The notes beneath the pieces were generated by a model, which was not told where the DNA came from, did not search any database, and was given only the letters and a program-made list of their open reading frames with translations. DNA of 64,000 bases from Nitrospira sp. (lineage in GTDB: Bacteria > Nitrospirota > Nitrospiria > Nitrospirales > Nitrospiraceae). The DNA is taken from the NCBI GenBank assembly GCA_022226955.1, contig CP092079.1, positions 2,215,577-2,279,576 of the forward strand, given 5' to 3'. Within the stretch, counting starts at the first letter, position 1, and the number at the start of each line of letters is the position of its first letter. Position numbers and translations under genes: made by a program. Below are positions 7,893-20,999 of this stretch, one piece after another.

Positions 7893-8333
7893 TTAGAACG
7901 TCTTATACTCGAGCCACTTGCCGTTCAACGTGATCTTGCACCGCGCTTCGCCCTGGCTCCCCGTCACCTTTTCCATGTCCAAGGTAAAATCGATCGCGCT
8001 CATAATCCCGTCGCCGAACAGCTCATTCGCCTGCTCCCGCATCGAGTCTCCATAGACGCCGATAATCTCCAACAGCCGGTATTTGAACGGGTCCGTCGCG
8101 TTCGGAAAATCGGCCCGGACAGGAAACTTGCTGAGCGAGGCCGTCAGCTCGGCATCCAGCCCAATCAAGTCGCCGACCTTCTTCGCTTCATCGGCCGTGA
8201 ACTTATGGTTGCCATTCAACGCCGCTGCGACAAAGGTGGGATTCTTCCCGACAACTTTCGCCACCTCGGCAATCGTCACTTTTTTAGCAACCCGCTTTTC
8301 CTTGATCGCCTTCCGAATTTCATCTTTCGACAT
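7893..8333 (-). CDS. cynS: cyanate hydratase (cyanase)
   Basis: A 146-residue protein close to the usual 147-156. It has an N-terminal helical domain (residues 1-80) and the C-terminal cyanase domain with the conserved segment FKYRLLEIIGVYG (catalytic Arg and Glu) and the Ser in MSAIDF. It converts cyanate and bicarbonate to ammonia and CO2, as a decamer in the cytoplasm. Cyanase is known from several Nitrospira, where it can supply ammonium or support cross-feeding. Placement between a nitrite channel and nirA, under the tandem attenuators at 9252-9459, points to nitrogen assimilation. No cynABD transporter is adjacent, so the neighbouring channel may bring in the anion (inference). Confidence 0.95.
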   Translation of the reverse strand: MSKDEIRKAIKEKRVAKKVTIAEVAKVVGKNPTFVAAALNGNHKFTADEAKKVGDLIGLDAELTASLSKFPVRADFPNATDPFKYRLLEIIGVYGDSMREQANELFGDGIMSAIDFTLDMEKVTGSQGEARCKITLNGKWLEYKTF

Positions 8334-8380
8334 TATCCTCGTCTCCTTATAAAAATAAAAAATGAATGAATGTCCGCACG

Positions 8381-9211
8381 CTACAACCCTGCCGGCACGG
8401 ACACCGTCGGAACCGGAACAGTGACCGGCTCAACCGTTTCGACACGATAGGGACTCACAAACCAATAGAGCCCGCCGACGAACAGGCCGCCGCCGACAAT
8501 ATTGCCCAGCACAACGAAGAGCTGGTTGTACCAAAACCCCGCCCAGCTCACGACGGCTTCATGCGGCAGAAAGAGCGCCATACCAAGAAACGATTGATTG
8601 GCGATGCTGTGCTCGAATCCGATTCCGATGAAGGCAAACAGACACCAAAAAATCAGCATGATCTTCGCCGCGTCATTGGTCGTCCGCCCCGCCGTCCAGA
8701 CCGCCAGGCAAATGAGCCAATTGCACAGAATGCCGCGCACGAACAGCTCCCATGGTCCCAGCGACATCTTGACGCCGGCCACTTTTTGAATCATCTCGAA
8801 CGTCGGCCCCTTGGCAAACACACCGGACTCTACGACGAGCCAGGCCAGCGCCAGCGATCCGGCCAGATTCCCGAACCAGGACCAGAAATTGAGTTGGAAG
8901 ACTTGGCCCCAGGTGACGCTGCGCGAGAGCCCGCCGATCGCGCCAACCATATTGTTGCCGGTAAACAATTCCGATCCGGCAAAGATCACCAATGTCAGGG
9001 CAATGCCGAACGAGGCGCCCATCACCAGTTTCACCGCCGGCGACCCGGCCGCCGCGAGCGGCGCCCCCAGGCTGAAGATCAACGCGATCCCGAATCCCAA
9101 ATACACGCCGGCCATCGCCGACAGCACAAAATATCCGCCTAGCGATGTATCGAGAAATCCCGCTTTCTTCTTTGCGACCCCTGCAATCCGTTCATGATCT
9201 GCGTGATGCAT
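8381..9211 (-). CDS. formate/nitrite transporter family channel
   Basis: A 276-residue FNT family protein (FocA/NirC type) with six predicted membrane segments, including GGYFVLSAMAGVYLGFGIAL, ASFGIALTLVIFAGSELFTG (the conserved half-helix region) and SFLGMALFLPHEAVVSWAGF. FNT proteins are pentameric channels for small monovalent anions; beside nirA the likely substrate is nitrite. The start at 9211 (MHHADHERI) has GGAGGGG about 4 nt upstream; the longer frame to 9253 would run into the leader terminator. It is the first gene after two tandem ANTAR-type attenuators, and the gap to cynS is 47 bp. A nirC/focA symbol is not assigned because specificity cannot be read from sequence. Confidence 0.9.
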   Translation of the reverse strand: MHHADHERIAGVAKKKAGFLDTSLGGYFVLSAMAGVYLGFGIALIFSLGAPLAAAGSPAVKLVMGASFGIALTLVIFAGSELFTGNNMVGAIGGLSRSVTWGQVFQLNFWSWFGNLAGSLALAWLVVESGVFAKGPTFEMIQKVAGVKMSLGPWELFVRGILCNWLICLAVWTAGRTTNDAAKIMLIFWCLFAFIGIGFEHSIANQSFLGMALFLPHEAVVSWAGFWYNQLFVVLGNIVGGGLFVGGLYWFVSPYRVETVEPVTVPVPTVSVPAGL

Positions 9212-9251
9212 GGTCCCCTCCAGGTTATGGCCCGCCGCGCCCCCCGCAAAC

Positions 9252-9357
9252 ACAAAAGGCGTCCCTCTCCCTCACGGGAGACGGGACGCCTTTGTCCATC
9301 TCACAACAGGCCTGCCACGGCCTGCCTCTATGCGCGAGGCTTCGACGAAGAAGCCTC
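9252..9357 (-). ncRNA. ANTAR-type antitermination leader, proximal copy (fnt-cynS-nirA operon)
   Basis: On the minus strand P1 is GAGGCTTC-[TTCGTC]-GAAGCCTC (9357 to 9336) and P2 is GGAC-[AAAGGC]-GTCC (9297 to 9284). Both loops are six bases with G at position 4. The 3' side of P2 is also the 5' arm of a strong intrinsic terminator (5' arm 9290-9276, 3' arm 9271-9258, then TTTTGTG), so P2 and terminator exclude each other. The fnt ATG is 40 nt on. This copy follows a second complete unit at 9367-9459. Confidence 0.75.
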
Positions 9358-9366
9358 CCCGAACCG

Positions 9367-9459
9367 AAAATAAAAAGGCGCCCGCCACTCTTTGCAGAAT
9401 GACGGACGCCTTTGTCCGTTGCCTTATGTCGAATCCACAGACCGAAGCGCCTTTGCCCC
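9367..9459 (-). ncRNA. ANTAR-type antitermination leader, distal copy
   Basis: P1 is GGGGC-[AAAGGC]-GCTTC (9459 to 9444, with wobble pairs) and P2 is CGGAC-[AAAGGC]-GTCCG (9418 to 9403). P2 overlaps a terminator with a 15-bp stem (9410-9396 with 9391-9377, GCAA loop) followed by a T-rich run. Its first stem lies about 12 nt after the start predicted from the promoter at 9478-9507. Together with 9252-9357 it gives two attenuators in series. Confidence 0.75.
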
Positions 9460-9477
9460 AGTCAACTCACGATTCGA

Positions 9478-9507
9478 TTTGTACCACGCTCACCGCCATG
9501 CCGTCAA
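9478..9507 (-). promoter_or_regulatory. sigma-70-type promoter of the fnt-cynS-nirA unit
   Basis: The minus strand has TTGACG (9507-9502), an 18-bp spacer and TACAAA (9483-9478). The predicted start is near 9471, within the glnA-fnt gap and about 12 nt before the first ANTAR stem. The same TTGAC-N18 layout precedes the other two leaders. Confidence 0.55.
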
Positions 9508-9536
9508 CTCATACGTTCGAGTAGACCGGCCGCGCT

Positions 9537-10946
9537 CTAGATGTCGTAATACAAGTAGAACTCATACGGATGCGGACGCAGCCGCATGGTATCGACTTCC
9601 TTGGTGCGCTTGTAGCCGATCCAGGCCTCGATCAGATCCTCGGTAAACACGCCGCCCTTGAGCAGGAACTGATGGTCCTTTTCCAAGGCCAGCAAGGCTT
9701 CGTCCAGGCTGCCCGGCATGGTCCGGATCTTGGCCATTTCCTTGGCTTCGAGATCATAGAGATCCTTCTCCGCCGGTTCGCCTGGATTGATCTTGTTCTC
9801 GATCCCATCCAATCCCGCCATCAGCATCGCCGCAAACGCAAGGTACGGATTCGCGCCAGGGTCCGGGAACCGCACTTCAATCCGCTTCGCCTTGGGGCTG
9901 GGCGAATACATCGGGATGCGAATACCGGCAGACCGGTTGCGGCTCGAATAGGCCAGCAACACCGGCGCTTCAAATCCCGGCGTCAGCCGCTTGTACGAGT
10001 TCGTCGTCGGATTCGTGAAGGCGGCCAGAGCCGGCGCGTGCTTGAGAATGCCGCCGATGTAGTGGAGACACATCTGCGACACGCCCGCGTATTCCTTGCC
10101 CGCGAACAACGGCTTGCCGTCTTTCCAAATGCTCTGGTGCGTATGCATGCCCGATCCATTGTCGCCAAAAATCGGCTTGGGCATGAAGGTCGCGGTCTTG
10201 CCATGGCGGCGGGCGACATTCTTCACGATGTACTTGTACATCATCATTTTGTCGGCCGTCTTGACCAGCGAGTCGAAGCGGATATCGATTTCCGCCTGAC
10301 CGGCCGTGGCGACTTCATGGTGATGCTTTTCGACGGCGATCCCGGCCTTCTCCATTTCCAGAATCATCTCGGTGCGGATATCCTGCTGGGTGTCGGTCGG
10401 CGCCACCGGGAAGTAGCCTTCCTTAGAGCGGATTTTTCCGCCCAGGTTGACGCCCTCCTGACCCATGTTCCACACGCCTTCTTCGGAATCGATGAAGTAG
10501 TAGCCGCTGTGATTCGTCTGATCGTACCGGGCTTGATCGAAGATAAAGAATTCGGCTTCCGGACCCCAGTAAGAGGTGTCGCCGATTTTGGTGCTCTGGA
10601 GATACTTCTCCGCCTTCTGGGCGATGAAGCGGGGATCGCGATTATAGGTTTCGCGGGTGATCGGATCGACGACGTTGCCGATCAGGCTCAGCGTCGGCAC
10701 GGCGCAGAACGGATCCATGCAGGCAGTCGCGGGATCGGGCACCACCAGCATGTCGCTGTTGTTGATCGCCTTCCAGCCGCGGATGGACGAACCGTCCAGC
10801 CCCGAACCGTCCTTGAACAGGTCTTCCGTCAACTCCCCGAGCGGAATCGTAAAATGCTGCCAGGTGCCGATCAGGTCCACAAATTTCAGATCCACCACCT
10901 GGACCTTGTTCTTCTTCGCAAACTCTAACACTTCACGGACGTTCAT
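9537..10946 (-). CDS. glnA: glutamine synthetase, type I
   Basis: A 469-residue GSI protein, the family's normal length. Characteristic parts are the beta-grasp domain ([14 protein letters not shown]), the Asp-50 loop DGSSIRGW, the metal-binding GPEAEFFIF, the ATP/Glu site segment [10 protein letters not shown] and [10 protein letters not shown]. The C-terminal KDLYDLEA carries the tyrosine normally adenylylated by GlnE, so covalent control is likely; glnE is not in this window. It joins ammonium and glutamate to glutamine. It is last in the nadE-amt-glnB-glnD-glnA series, 54 bp after glnD. Confidence 0.97.
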   Translation of the reverse strand: MNVREVLEFAKKNKVQVVDLKFVDLIGTWQHFTIPLGELTEDLFKDGSGLDGSSIRGWKAINNSDMLVVPDPATACMDPFCAVPTLSLIGNVVDPITRETYNRDPRFIAQKAEKYLQSTKIGDTSYWGPEAEFFIFDQARYDQTNHSGYYFIDSEEGVWNMGQEGVNLGGKIRSKEGYFPVAPTDTQQDIRTEMILEMEKAGIAVEKHHHEVATAGQAEIDIRFDSLVKTADKMMMYKYIVKNVARRHGKTATFMPKPIFGDNGSGMHTHQSIWKDGKPLFAGKEYAGVSQMCLHYIGGILKHAPALAAFTNPTTNSYKRLTPGFEAPVLLAYSSRNRSAGIRIPMYSPSPKAKRIEVRFPDPGANPYLAFAAMLMAGLDGIENKINPGEPAEKDLYDLEAKEMAKIRTMPGSLDEALLALEKDHQFLLKGGVFTEDLIEAWIGYKRTKEVDTMRLRPHPYEFYLYYDI

Positions 10947-11000
10947 CCCCCTCCTCCTTTCAGGCTCCTCACAACAACCCGCGTGAGACCTTTTCGACGG

Positions 11001-15356
<4,356 letters not shown>

Positions 15357-15442
15357 GATCTGCCTCCTTCGCATCGAATAGTCATACACCCGCGGGGCGG
15401 GAGGAATCCGCTCCTCCCGCCCCAAACATCGTTTTCAGGACA

Positions 15443-16300
15443 CTAGAACGTCTTGGTGAACTTCAACTTGTAGAAATCCTCATTGTCGGCGAAATCATGA
15501 CCGGCGGTGAACCGAAAGGCCATGCCGCCCGCCAGCTTCATTTCCACATAGGGTCCGAACCAGCGATAGTAATCCTGCTGCGCGCCCGGCGCGCTGTTGT
15601 CGCGCGTGGTCAAGAGCTGCTCATAATGCCCGCCGGCCGAGAACATGCTGTTGAAGCGGTATCCGGCATTGGCCCACCAGTGGAGGAAGTCCCAGGTGCC
15701 GCGGCGGCCGGAGGCGCAATCTCCAACATCGGAGACGCAGTTTTGCGCGGTCTGATTCGCCGACCCGACGTTGCCGCCCTCATTCCTGCCCGCTTTGAAA
15801 TAACCTAAATAGAACTCGCCTTCGAACCGGTCATCCATGTAATTCACAATAAGGGTCGGCACCCAACCGTCGAACGCGGTCGTGCGCTCATTGCGGCTGC
15901 CGCCCCCCTTCGGAAACGACCCACCTCGTGAAGACAGCAAGCTGCCATGCACGGTGCCCAACATCGGCGTTATGCTCAGGCGCTTGTCGAAAAACGTAAA
16001 GTTCAAACCGAGGTCTAACTCCAACCAGGGATTCGCATCGTGCACACCTTGGCCGCTGATGTTGGTCCAATAGGTCGTGTTAAACGCCAGCGCGATATCT
16101 TTCGTCAATCCATAGGTCCCATACACTGATGGATTGAACCCGAAGAAACTGTCGGCCTGCATGGACATGGTCACGGACACCGGATGTTTCGTCGTATCCA
16201 TCAAGTCATCGGTTATGCCGGCCTGAGCGGATGGCACTCCCGATACGCATAGCAACACCGCAGCCGTCATAGCTGCGAATCCCCATTGTCCTCTTCTCAT
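15443..16300 (-). CDS. outer-membrane beta-barrel protein (porin-like)
   Basis: A 285-residue protein with a signal peptide (MRRGQWGF..., cleavage after AQA) and a mature part of alternating aromatic strands, ending in ...KLKFTKTF. A C-terminal Phe is the outer-membrane insertion signal. I do not recognise a named porin family. The ATG at 16300 has GAGGAGG about 7 nt upstream; the open frame extends further without a good start. It lies between nadE and amt in an ANTAR-controlled operon, so passage of ammonium or a small nitrogen compound is plausible. A functionally similar but not obviously homologous barrel starts the urt operon at 33457. Confidence 0.75.
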   Translation of the reverse strand: MRRGQWGFAAMTAAVLLCVSGVPSAQAGITDDLMDTTKHPVSVTMSMQADSFFGFNPSVYGTYGLTKDIALAFNTTYWTNISGQGVHDANPWLELDLGLNFTFFDKRLSITPMLGTVHGSLLSSRGGSFPKGGGSRNERTTAFDGWVPTLIVNYMDDRFEGEFYLGYFKAGRNEGGNVGSANQTAQNCVSDVGDCASGRRGTWDFLHWWANAGYRFNSMFSAGGHYEQLLTTRDNSAPGAQQDYYRWFGPYVEMKLAGGMAFRFTAGHDFADNEDFYKLKFTKTF

Positions 16301-16424
16301 CGGCTCCCTCCTCCTGAATGAATAAAATGACACTCCCTCAAAGCCGGCGACACACTGTTCGCCGGCCAGGCTCCATCGCGAGCCTGCATATTCCAGCGCG
16401 CCGGCTCCACCGGCACAACCAGAC

Positions 16425-18191
16425 CTATCGATAGCCGTTGGTAATCGGCATCCGCCGATCCTTGCCGAATGCACGGTGTGTAATCTTGATGCCGATCGGT
16501 GCCTGCCGCCGCTTGTACTCGCTGCGATCCACCAGTCCAATCACCTTTGCCACCACCGCCCGGTCGAATCCCATCGCCGCGATCTCTTCCGGCGACCGGT
16601 CTTCCTCGACATAGGCCTTCAAAATAGGGTCGAGGACCGCATAAGGCGGCAAGCTGTCTTCGTCTTTCTGGTTCGGCCGTAGTTCCGCCGTCGGCGCCCG
16701 GTCGATGATCCGCTTGGGAATCACCGCCGCCGGTCCGGTCTCGTTACGCAGATGCGAGAGGGCATAGACCATCGTCTTCGGCACATCCTTGATCACCGCA
16801 AATCCGCCGGCCATATCGCCATACAGGGTCGCGTACCCCACACTCATCTCGCTCTTGTTCCCGGTCGTCAGCACGAGATGGCCAAACTTATTCGAGAACG
16901 CCATCAAGAGATTCCCGCGAATACGGGCCTGCAGATTCTCCTCGGTCGTATCCACCGGCTGTCCGGCAAACGACGCCGCGAGGGATTGCCGATATCGGTC
17001 GAAGGTCGGCGTGATCGCAATCGTGTCGCAGGTCATGTGCAGCCGCCGGGCCAAGTCCGCCACATCCTCATCGCTTTCCTGCGAGGTGTAAGGCGAGGGC
17101 ATGAATAGCCCCTGCACATTGTCCGCACCGAGCGCATCGACCGCGATGGCGGCGGTGATCGCCGAATCGATTCCGCCGCTCAATCCAATGACGACTTTTT
17201 TGAAACCGTTTTTCCACACATAATCCCGCACGCCGAGCACCAGCGCGGCATAGACTTCATCCAATTCCTCACGGAGCGGCTCCAATGCGGGCACGACCCG
17301 CGCACGCTTCGTGGCGGCGGGAAGCTTTACGGTCATCCGCTCGACCGCGTTCGCCAGCTTGCCGCTCAGCGCCCTTGTCCGCTGCTGCGTCATTCGATGC
17401 CGCGCGACGGCATCGACATTCAAATCGGCCAGCAGAAAATCCTCTTGAAAAGCCTTGGCCCGTGCGATGACTGCCCCGGTCTGATCGAGCACCAGACTAT
17501 TGCCATCGAACACCAGTTCGTCCTGCCCGCCGACCGTATTGGTATACGTCACGATCACGCCATTCTCACGAGCGCGCGTGGCCAGCATTTGTTCACGAAT
17601 CCGGCTCTTGCCGATCTGGAAGGGGGACGCGTTGATGTTGATGATGACATCGGCGCCGGCCGCAGCCTGATCGCGCGTCGGACCGTCCGGGAACCAGATG
17701 TCTTCGCAGATGTTGACGCCGACCGTGGCGCCGCGCAGCGTGATGAGAGGCAGCATGCGCCCCGGATGGAAATACCGGCTCTCGTCGAAGACTCCATAGT
17801 TCGGAAGCAGCCACTTGCTATAGCGGGCCACGACGCCGCGTTCGCTCAACACCGCCGCCGCATTCGACAACTCATGCTGCCCGGCTGGCACTACCGGCGA
17901 GCGCGACCGCTTGCCGCTCACCGGTCCCTGCCCCACACAACCAACCACCGCAAGCAGACCGCGGCACTCTTTGACGATCTCATCCAACGCGCGCAGGTTA
18001 TCCGCCACAAAGCGGGGCTTGAGCAGCAAATCCTCTGGCGGGTACCCCGTCACCGCCAGCTCTGGAAACGCCACGACATCGGCCTTGGCCTTCCTGGCCT
18101 CCTTAATCCAGCGTTTGATCAGACGGGTATTGCCGGCGATATCGCCCACCGTGGGATTGATCTGCGCCATGGCGATACGAAGAATCCGCAT
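16425..18191 (-). CDS. nadE: glutamine-dependent NAD+ synthetase
   Basis: A 588-residue two-domain enzyme. The N-terminal nitrilase-type amidase has the Glu-Lys-Cys triad: AFPELAVTGYPPEDLL, SKWLLPNYGVFDE and NICEDIWF. The C-terminal synthetase has the P-loop GLSGGIDSA and the NKSEMSVGYATLYGD segment. It hydrolyses glutamine and passes ammonia to deamido-NAD. An unusual basic loop (GKRSRSPVVPAGQ) sits before the expected NAAAVL strand. It is first in the series leading to amt and glnA, after an ANTAR-type leader and an inserted repeat. Heading a nitrogen-assimilation operon is uncommon for nadE and makes sense as a glutamine-consuming step. Confidence 0.95.
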   Translation of the reverse strand: MRILRIAMAQINPTVGDIAGNTRLIKRWIKEARKAKADVVAFPELAVTGYPPEDLLLKPRFVADNLRALDEIVKECRGLLAVVGCVGQGPVSGKRSRSPVVPAGQHELSNAAAVLSERGVVARYSKWLLPNYGVFDESRYFHPGRMLPLITLRGATVGVNICEDIWFPDGPTRDQAAAGADVIININASPFQIGKSRIREQMLATRARENGVIVTYTNTVGGQDELVFDGNSLVLDQTGAVIARAKAFQEDFLLADLNVDAVARHRMTQQRTRALSGKLANAVERMTVKLPAATKRARVVPALEPLREELDEVYAALVLGVRDYVWKNGFKKVVIGLSGGIDSAITAAIAVDALGADNVQGLFMPSPYTSQESDEDVADLARRLHMTCDTIAITPTFDRYRQSLAASFAGQPVDTTEENLQARIRGNLLMAFSNKFGHLVLTTGNKSEMSVGYATLYGDMAGGFAVIKDVPKTMVYALSHLRNETGPAAVIPKRIIDRAPTAELRPNQKDEDSLPPYAVLDPILKAYVEEDRSPEEIAAMGFDRAVVAKVIGLVDRSEYKRRQAPIGIKITHRAFGKDRRMPITNGYR

Positions 18192-18201
18192 CTGTTACTC
18201 C

Positions 18202-18325
18202 AGGCTGGTCAAAATGGCCATCCAACGAGGCCGCAGGCGACGCAAAAACCACAGGCGTACCCTCGGGGGTACGTCGAGGATTTTTGCGAGACGAGAACAA
18301 AGTTGGGGGCCATTTTCACCAGCCT
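18202..18325. repeat. dispersed inverted-repeat element, copy 1
   Basis: A 124-bp element bounded by AGGCTGGTCAAAATGGCC (18202-18219) and its near-exact reverse complement (18308-18325; 17 of 18 positions). Inside it has a short GTACCCTC/GGGGTAC hairpin followed by GTCGAGGAT and GCGAGACGAGAAC. A related copy with the same internal blocks lies at 24788-24953. There is no coding capacity. It is like a miniature inverted-repeat (REP/MITE) element and sits between the ANTAR-type terminator and nadE. Confidence 0.7.
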
Positions 18326-18330
18326 AACCC

Positions 18331-18438
18331 AAAAAAAAACGCCCTCAGGCTTTTCCCACCAAGAACCCCTTGGGAAAATACCGGAGGACGTCGTTGTCCA
18401 CCTGATGCGATCACTGCGCCGGAGACTTCGTTGTCTCC
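18331..18438 (-). ncRNA. ANTAR-type antitermination leader of the nadE-amt-gln operon
   Basis: Minus strand: P1 GGAGAC-[AACGAA]-GTCTCC (18438 to 18421), linker of 21 nt, P2 GGAC-[AACGAC]-GTCC (18399 to 18386). Both hexaloops have A at 1 and G at 4, the ANTAR recognition pattern. P2 overlaps the 5' arm of a long terminator (ACGTCCTCCGG... pairing with ...GCCTGAGGGCGT), which ends in nine T at 18339-18331. Stabilising P2 would prevent the terminator. P1 begins about 10 nt after the start predicted from 18455-18484. Confidence 0.82.
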
Positions 18439-18454
18439 CTAAATATCGGGGCGA

Positions 18455-18484
18455 GTTATAACAACGCCCCGGCCCATCTGTCAA
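18455..18484 (-). promoter_or_regulatory. sigma-70-type promoter of the nadE operon leader
   Basis: TTGACA (18484-18479), 18-bp spacer, TATAAC (18460-18455) on the minus strand. The predicted start is near 18448, just before the P1 stem-loop. Confidence 0.7.
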
Positions 18485-18569
18485 TGGAAAGTTCTGTGGA
18501 AAGTTCAGAGGGAATCTCATGAACGTGCGGCACCACGGCCCAGCCCTATGAAAGATTTACCCGGAGCCC

Positions 18570-18580
18570 TGTGCTACACT
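18570..18580 (+). promoter_or_regulatory. extended -10 promoter of lipoprotein 1
   Basis: TGTGCTACACT, an extended -10 (TGnTACACT) ending 21 bp before the ATG at 18602. The identical 11 bases occur upstream of the paralogous gene at 35173, in the same position relative to a divergent ANTAR leader. The -35 is poor in both. Confidence 0.5.
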
Positions 18581-18601
18581 GGCCGCACGAAAGAGGTTTC
18601 C

Positions 18602-19444
18602 ATGTCGATCCTACAATCCTGTCAGCGTATTCTTGCCAGCGCGCTCCTCTCAGTGAGTCTCGCTCTGTCCGCAGGCTGCGGCTCTGTCGCCGATCAAACA
18701 CTGGTCACTGACAGCCCCGCAGGCGCCGTCTATCTCCAGCATCTCTCCGAGCGCGGCACAACGATGCGATTTGGCGGCGCTGTGAAATCGTTCAAGGCCA
18801 GCCATCCCATCGACCTGGCACAGGACGTACTGGCCAAAGCCCTCAGCGGCCTCTCCCTCGGCATTAGCGCGACGGACAGCCCGGCTCATCCTCGCGGCAT
18901 CAAACCAGTCCCGCTATTCTCCGCGCAGGAAGTAGCGTTTTTGGCCCCAGCCATTGCAACCGCATTGAAACAGGCCAAGCCTGACCAACGAGTGAAATTT
19001 CAGGTTGGCCCACCCACCGACAGCATCGACGGCACTCTGCATGTGGACGAGAACACGCTCTACGTCACTCTAAACCATTACCACTCGCCCGCCGACAAGC
19101 GAGACGATCAAGTGGGAATCTATGTGCTTTCGTTTTCCCCGCTCGAAGCCCAGGCACGGATCGGCGGCCCACAGACCTGGATGGAAATCGAACCGGACCA
19201 GCCGCATGTCGCCGTCGCCCTTGCCGCTCTTGCCAGTCTTCCGGCGCCACAGTTGCCTGCTGCGCCTGTCGCCCTTCCCGCGCCTGCGAGCGCACCGGCC
19301 ACCGGCAACGATACCCCGTCCATGAAAGCCGTAATGGATAAGCAGGCGCAGGAATTAGATGCGCTGAGAACAGAACTCGACGCGCTCAAAAAACAAATCG
19401 GTGGACAACCCACGCCCGCCCAAACGAGCCCTTCATCCAAATAG
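18602..19444 (+). CDS. lipoprotein, paralogue 1 (unknown function)
   Basis: A 280-residue protein with a lipoprotein signal (lipobox LSAGC, Cys near residue 26). The core (residues about 50-200) contains FKASHPIDL, LAKALSGLSLGIS and FSAQEVAFLAPAIATAL...DQRVKFQV; the C terminus has a Pro/Ala-rich linker and a coiled coil (QELDALRTELDALKKQI). The protein encoded at 35173-36105 shares this order and the blocks QAAHPATL, LQTALEGILIE and LSDAEAAFLAPLL...DQQVGFTL, so the two are paralogues. I do not recognise the family. Both genes diverge from ANTAR-controlled nitrogen operons. The coiled-coil end suggests contact with the cell wall or a partner. Confidence 0.8.
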   Translation: MSILQSCQRILASALLSVSLALSAGCGSVADQTLVTDSPAGAVYLQHLSERGTTMRFGGAVKSFKASHPIDLAQDVLAKALSGLSLGISATDSPAHPRGIKPVPLFSAQEVAFLAPAIATALKQAKPDQRVKFQVGPPTDSIDGTLHVDENTLYVTLNHYHSPADKRDDQVGIYVLSFSPLEAQARIGGPQTWMEIEPDQPHVAVALAALASLPAPQLPAAPVALPAPASAPATGNDTPSMKAVMDKQAQELDALRTELDALKKQIGGQPTPAQTSPSSK

Positions 19445-19463
19445 CGCTAGCACTCAATAGCGC
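19444..19463. terminator. small hairpin between convergent stops
   Basis: GCGCTA / TAGCGC with an 8-nt loop spans the end of lipoprotein 1 and the gap to ureD. There is no T-run; a weak terminator at best. Confidence 0.3.
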
Positions 19464-20314
19464 CGCAACGCCGGCGCGGGCAGCTGCCACAGACTGGCCC
19501 GGATCCGGCTCCAAGCCGCTTCCAGAAATGCCGTGAGGGCTGGAGCGGATCGCGCCACCACTTTAACGGCTAGTCCAGGAACCGCCGGGCGAGACACCCC
19601 GCCGAGTAATTCACCAGGCTGCTGTTCGCACAACTCAACGAGCCCGGCCTCCAAATCCAATAGCCGCTCCGGCTCAATCGAGTCCCCGACCACCACAAGC
19701 GATCCGACATAGTCCCAGCTCTTCACGCTCTCCCCGATGGAATCCTGGCTCATGACATACCGCTCGACCGCCGATTGCCCCGAAGCCGTTCGGATCACCA
19801 TCTCATTCTCATAGCTTGCAAAGGCCCAGCGTTCATTCCTCGCCACGCGCCCGGACGCCATCGCATCCCACAGTGCCACCGTCGCGCCCGGCGCCAGATC
19901 GACCTGGATCGATTGACGAAACCGGGAACCGGCAAACGGAATCGTCACGTCCGGCAGCCATTCCAACCGCGCATCGGCACCGGCTGTCAGACGAACTGTT
20001 TGCACCGCCGGCTCGCGCTCGCTTCGGTACACTCGATTGGCCGATGGGCTCGTCAGCAACACATGTGCGCCGTCCCCTAGCTGCGCCTCGACCGTGACGC
20101 AATCGCCGCCGACCAGGCCGCCGGACTGGTTCACCAGCCAGGTATAGGCACAGCCGCTGTCGTCGAGAGCGGACGGAGGGAAATAGTGCCAGGGGCTGGA
20201 ACAGGACGAACGCGCAAGGACCGTGCGCGCTCCCTGCCGCTCGAAGACATAGGTCAGCGCGCCGTGCCGGCCTACGGCATCCAGAACCGGATCCTGCGCT
20301 GCCGGTGAGGTCAT
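19454..20314 (-). CDS. ureD: urease accessory protein UreD
   Basis: A 286-residue UreD/UreH family protein. Family features are GGLVGGDCVTVEAQLGDGAH, the LLTSPSANRVYRS segment and WDAMASGRVARNERWAF. UreD is the scaffold that binds apo-urease and, with UreF and UreG, delivers nickel to the active site. The ATG at 20314 lies 14 bp past the ureG stop; a longer frame overlaps ureG. ureG-ureD form a pair separated from ureABC/ureF by three unrelated genes. Confidence 0.92.
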   Translation of the reverse strand: MTSPAAQDPVLDAVGRHGALTYVFERQGARTVLARSSCSSPWHYFPPSALDDSGCAYTWLVNQSGGLVGGDCVTVEAQLGDGAHVLLTSPSANRVYRSEREPAVQTVRLTAGADARLEWLPDVTIPFAGSRFRQSIQVDLAPGATVALWDAMASGRVARNERWAFASYENEMVIRTASGQSAVERYVMSQDSIGESVKSWDYVGSLVVVGDSIEPERLLDLEAGLVELCEQQPGELLGGVSRPAVPGLAVKVVARSAPALTAFLEAAWSRIRASLWQLPAPALRRY

Positions 20315-20327
20315 CGCGCGTCTTTCG

Positions 20328-20999
20328 TCAGTGGCGATGGGCCTGCCGAGGAATGAACTGCTCGACCCAGGCCACGACCGCATTGAGGCCCTGCCCGGTC
20401 TTGAGATTGGTGAAAAGAAATGGCCGCTCGCCGCGCATCCTTCGGCTGTCTCGGTCCATCACGTCCAGATCGGCGCCGACATGCGGGGCAAGATCAATCT
20501 TGTTAATAACCAGCAGGTCGGACCGCGTGATGCCGGGTCCGCCCTTGCGCGGAATCTTGTCGCCCGCCGCCACGTCGATCACATAGATGACGCGGTCCGC
20601 CAGCTCGGGGCTGAAGGTCGCGGCGAGATTATCGCCGCCGCTTTCGACGAACATGAGCTGGATGTCAGGGTGGCGCTTCAGCAGATCGTCCAGCGCCTCC
20701 TGGTTGTGCGAGGCATCTTCGCGGATCGCAGTATGCGGGCAGCCGCCGGTTTCGACGCCGAGAATCCGGTCTTGCGGCAGCGCGCCGCGTTTGGTGAGAA
20801 ACTCCGCATCTTCCTTGGTGAAGATATCGTTGGTTACCACGGCGAGACTGTGGCGGTCGCGCAGCTTCAGGCAGAGCGCCTCGACTAGCGCCGTCTTGCC
20901 GGACCCCACCGGACCGCCGACGCCGATCACGGGAATGTGGGCTGCCCGCGCCGCTGTCACTCGCCCCGTGCCACAGAGCTGCTCGTCTTCTCGATGCAT
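20328..20999 (-). CDS. ureG: urease accessory GTPase UreG
   Basis: A 223-residue SIMIBI-class GTPase. P-loop [13 protein letters not shown] at about 26-38, metal-binding Cys-Pro-His in [21 protein letters not shown] (switch) and the base-specificity motif NKIDLA. It hydrolyses GTP to drive nickel insertion into urease with UreD and UreF. The ATG has GAGGAGG about 5 nt upstream. The usual nickel donor UreE is not in this window. Confidence 0.96.
   Translation of the reverse strand: MHREDEQLCGTGRVTAARAAHIPVIGVGGPVGSGKTALVEALCLKLRDRHSLAVVTNDIFTKEDAEFLTKRGALPQDRILGVETGGCPHTAIREDASHNQEALDDLLKRHPDIQLMFVESGGDNLAATFSPELADRVIYVIDVAAGDKIPRKGGPGITRSDLLVINKIDLAPHVGADLDVMDRDSRRMRGERPFLFTNLKTGQGLNAVVAWVEQFIPRQAHRH

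Noticed and set aside
9252..9459. Glutamine riboswitch (glnA-type) as an explanation for the leaders
   Set aside because: The conserved parts are two simple stem-loops with six-base loops and overlapping terminators; the junction and conserved core of the glutamine aptamer were not seen.
9570..10928. 452-residue plus-strand open frame
   Set aside because: Antisense to glnA, which is unambiguous; composition typical of a shadow frame.
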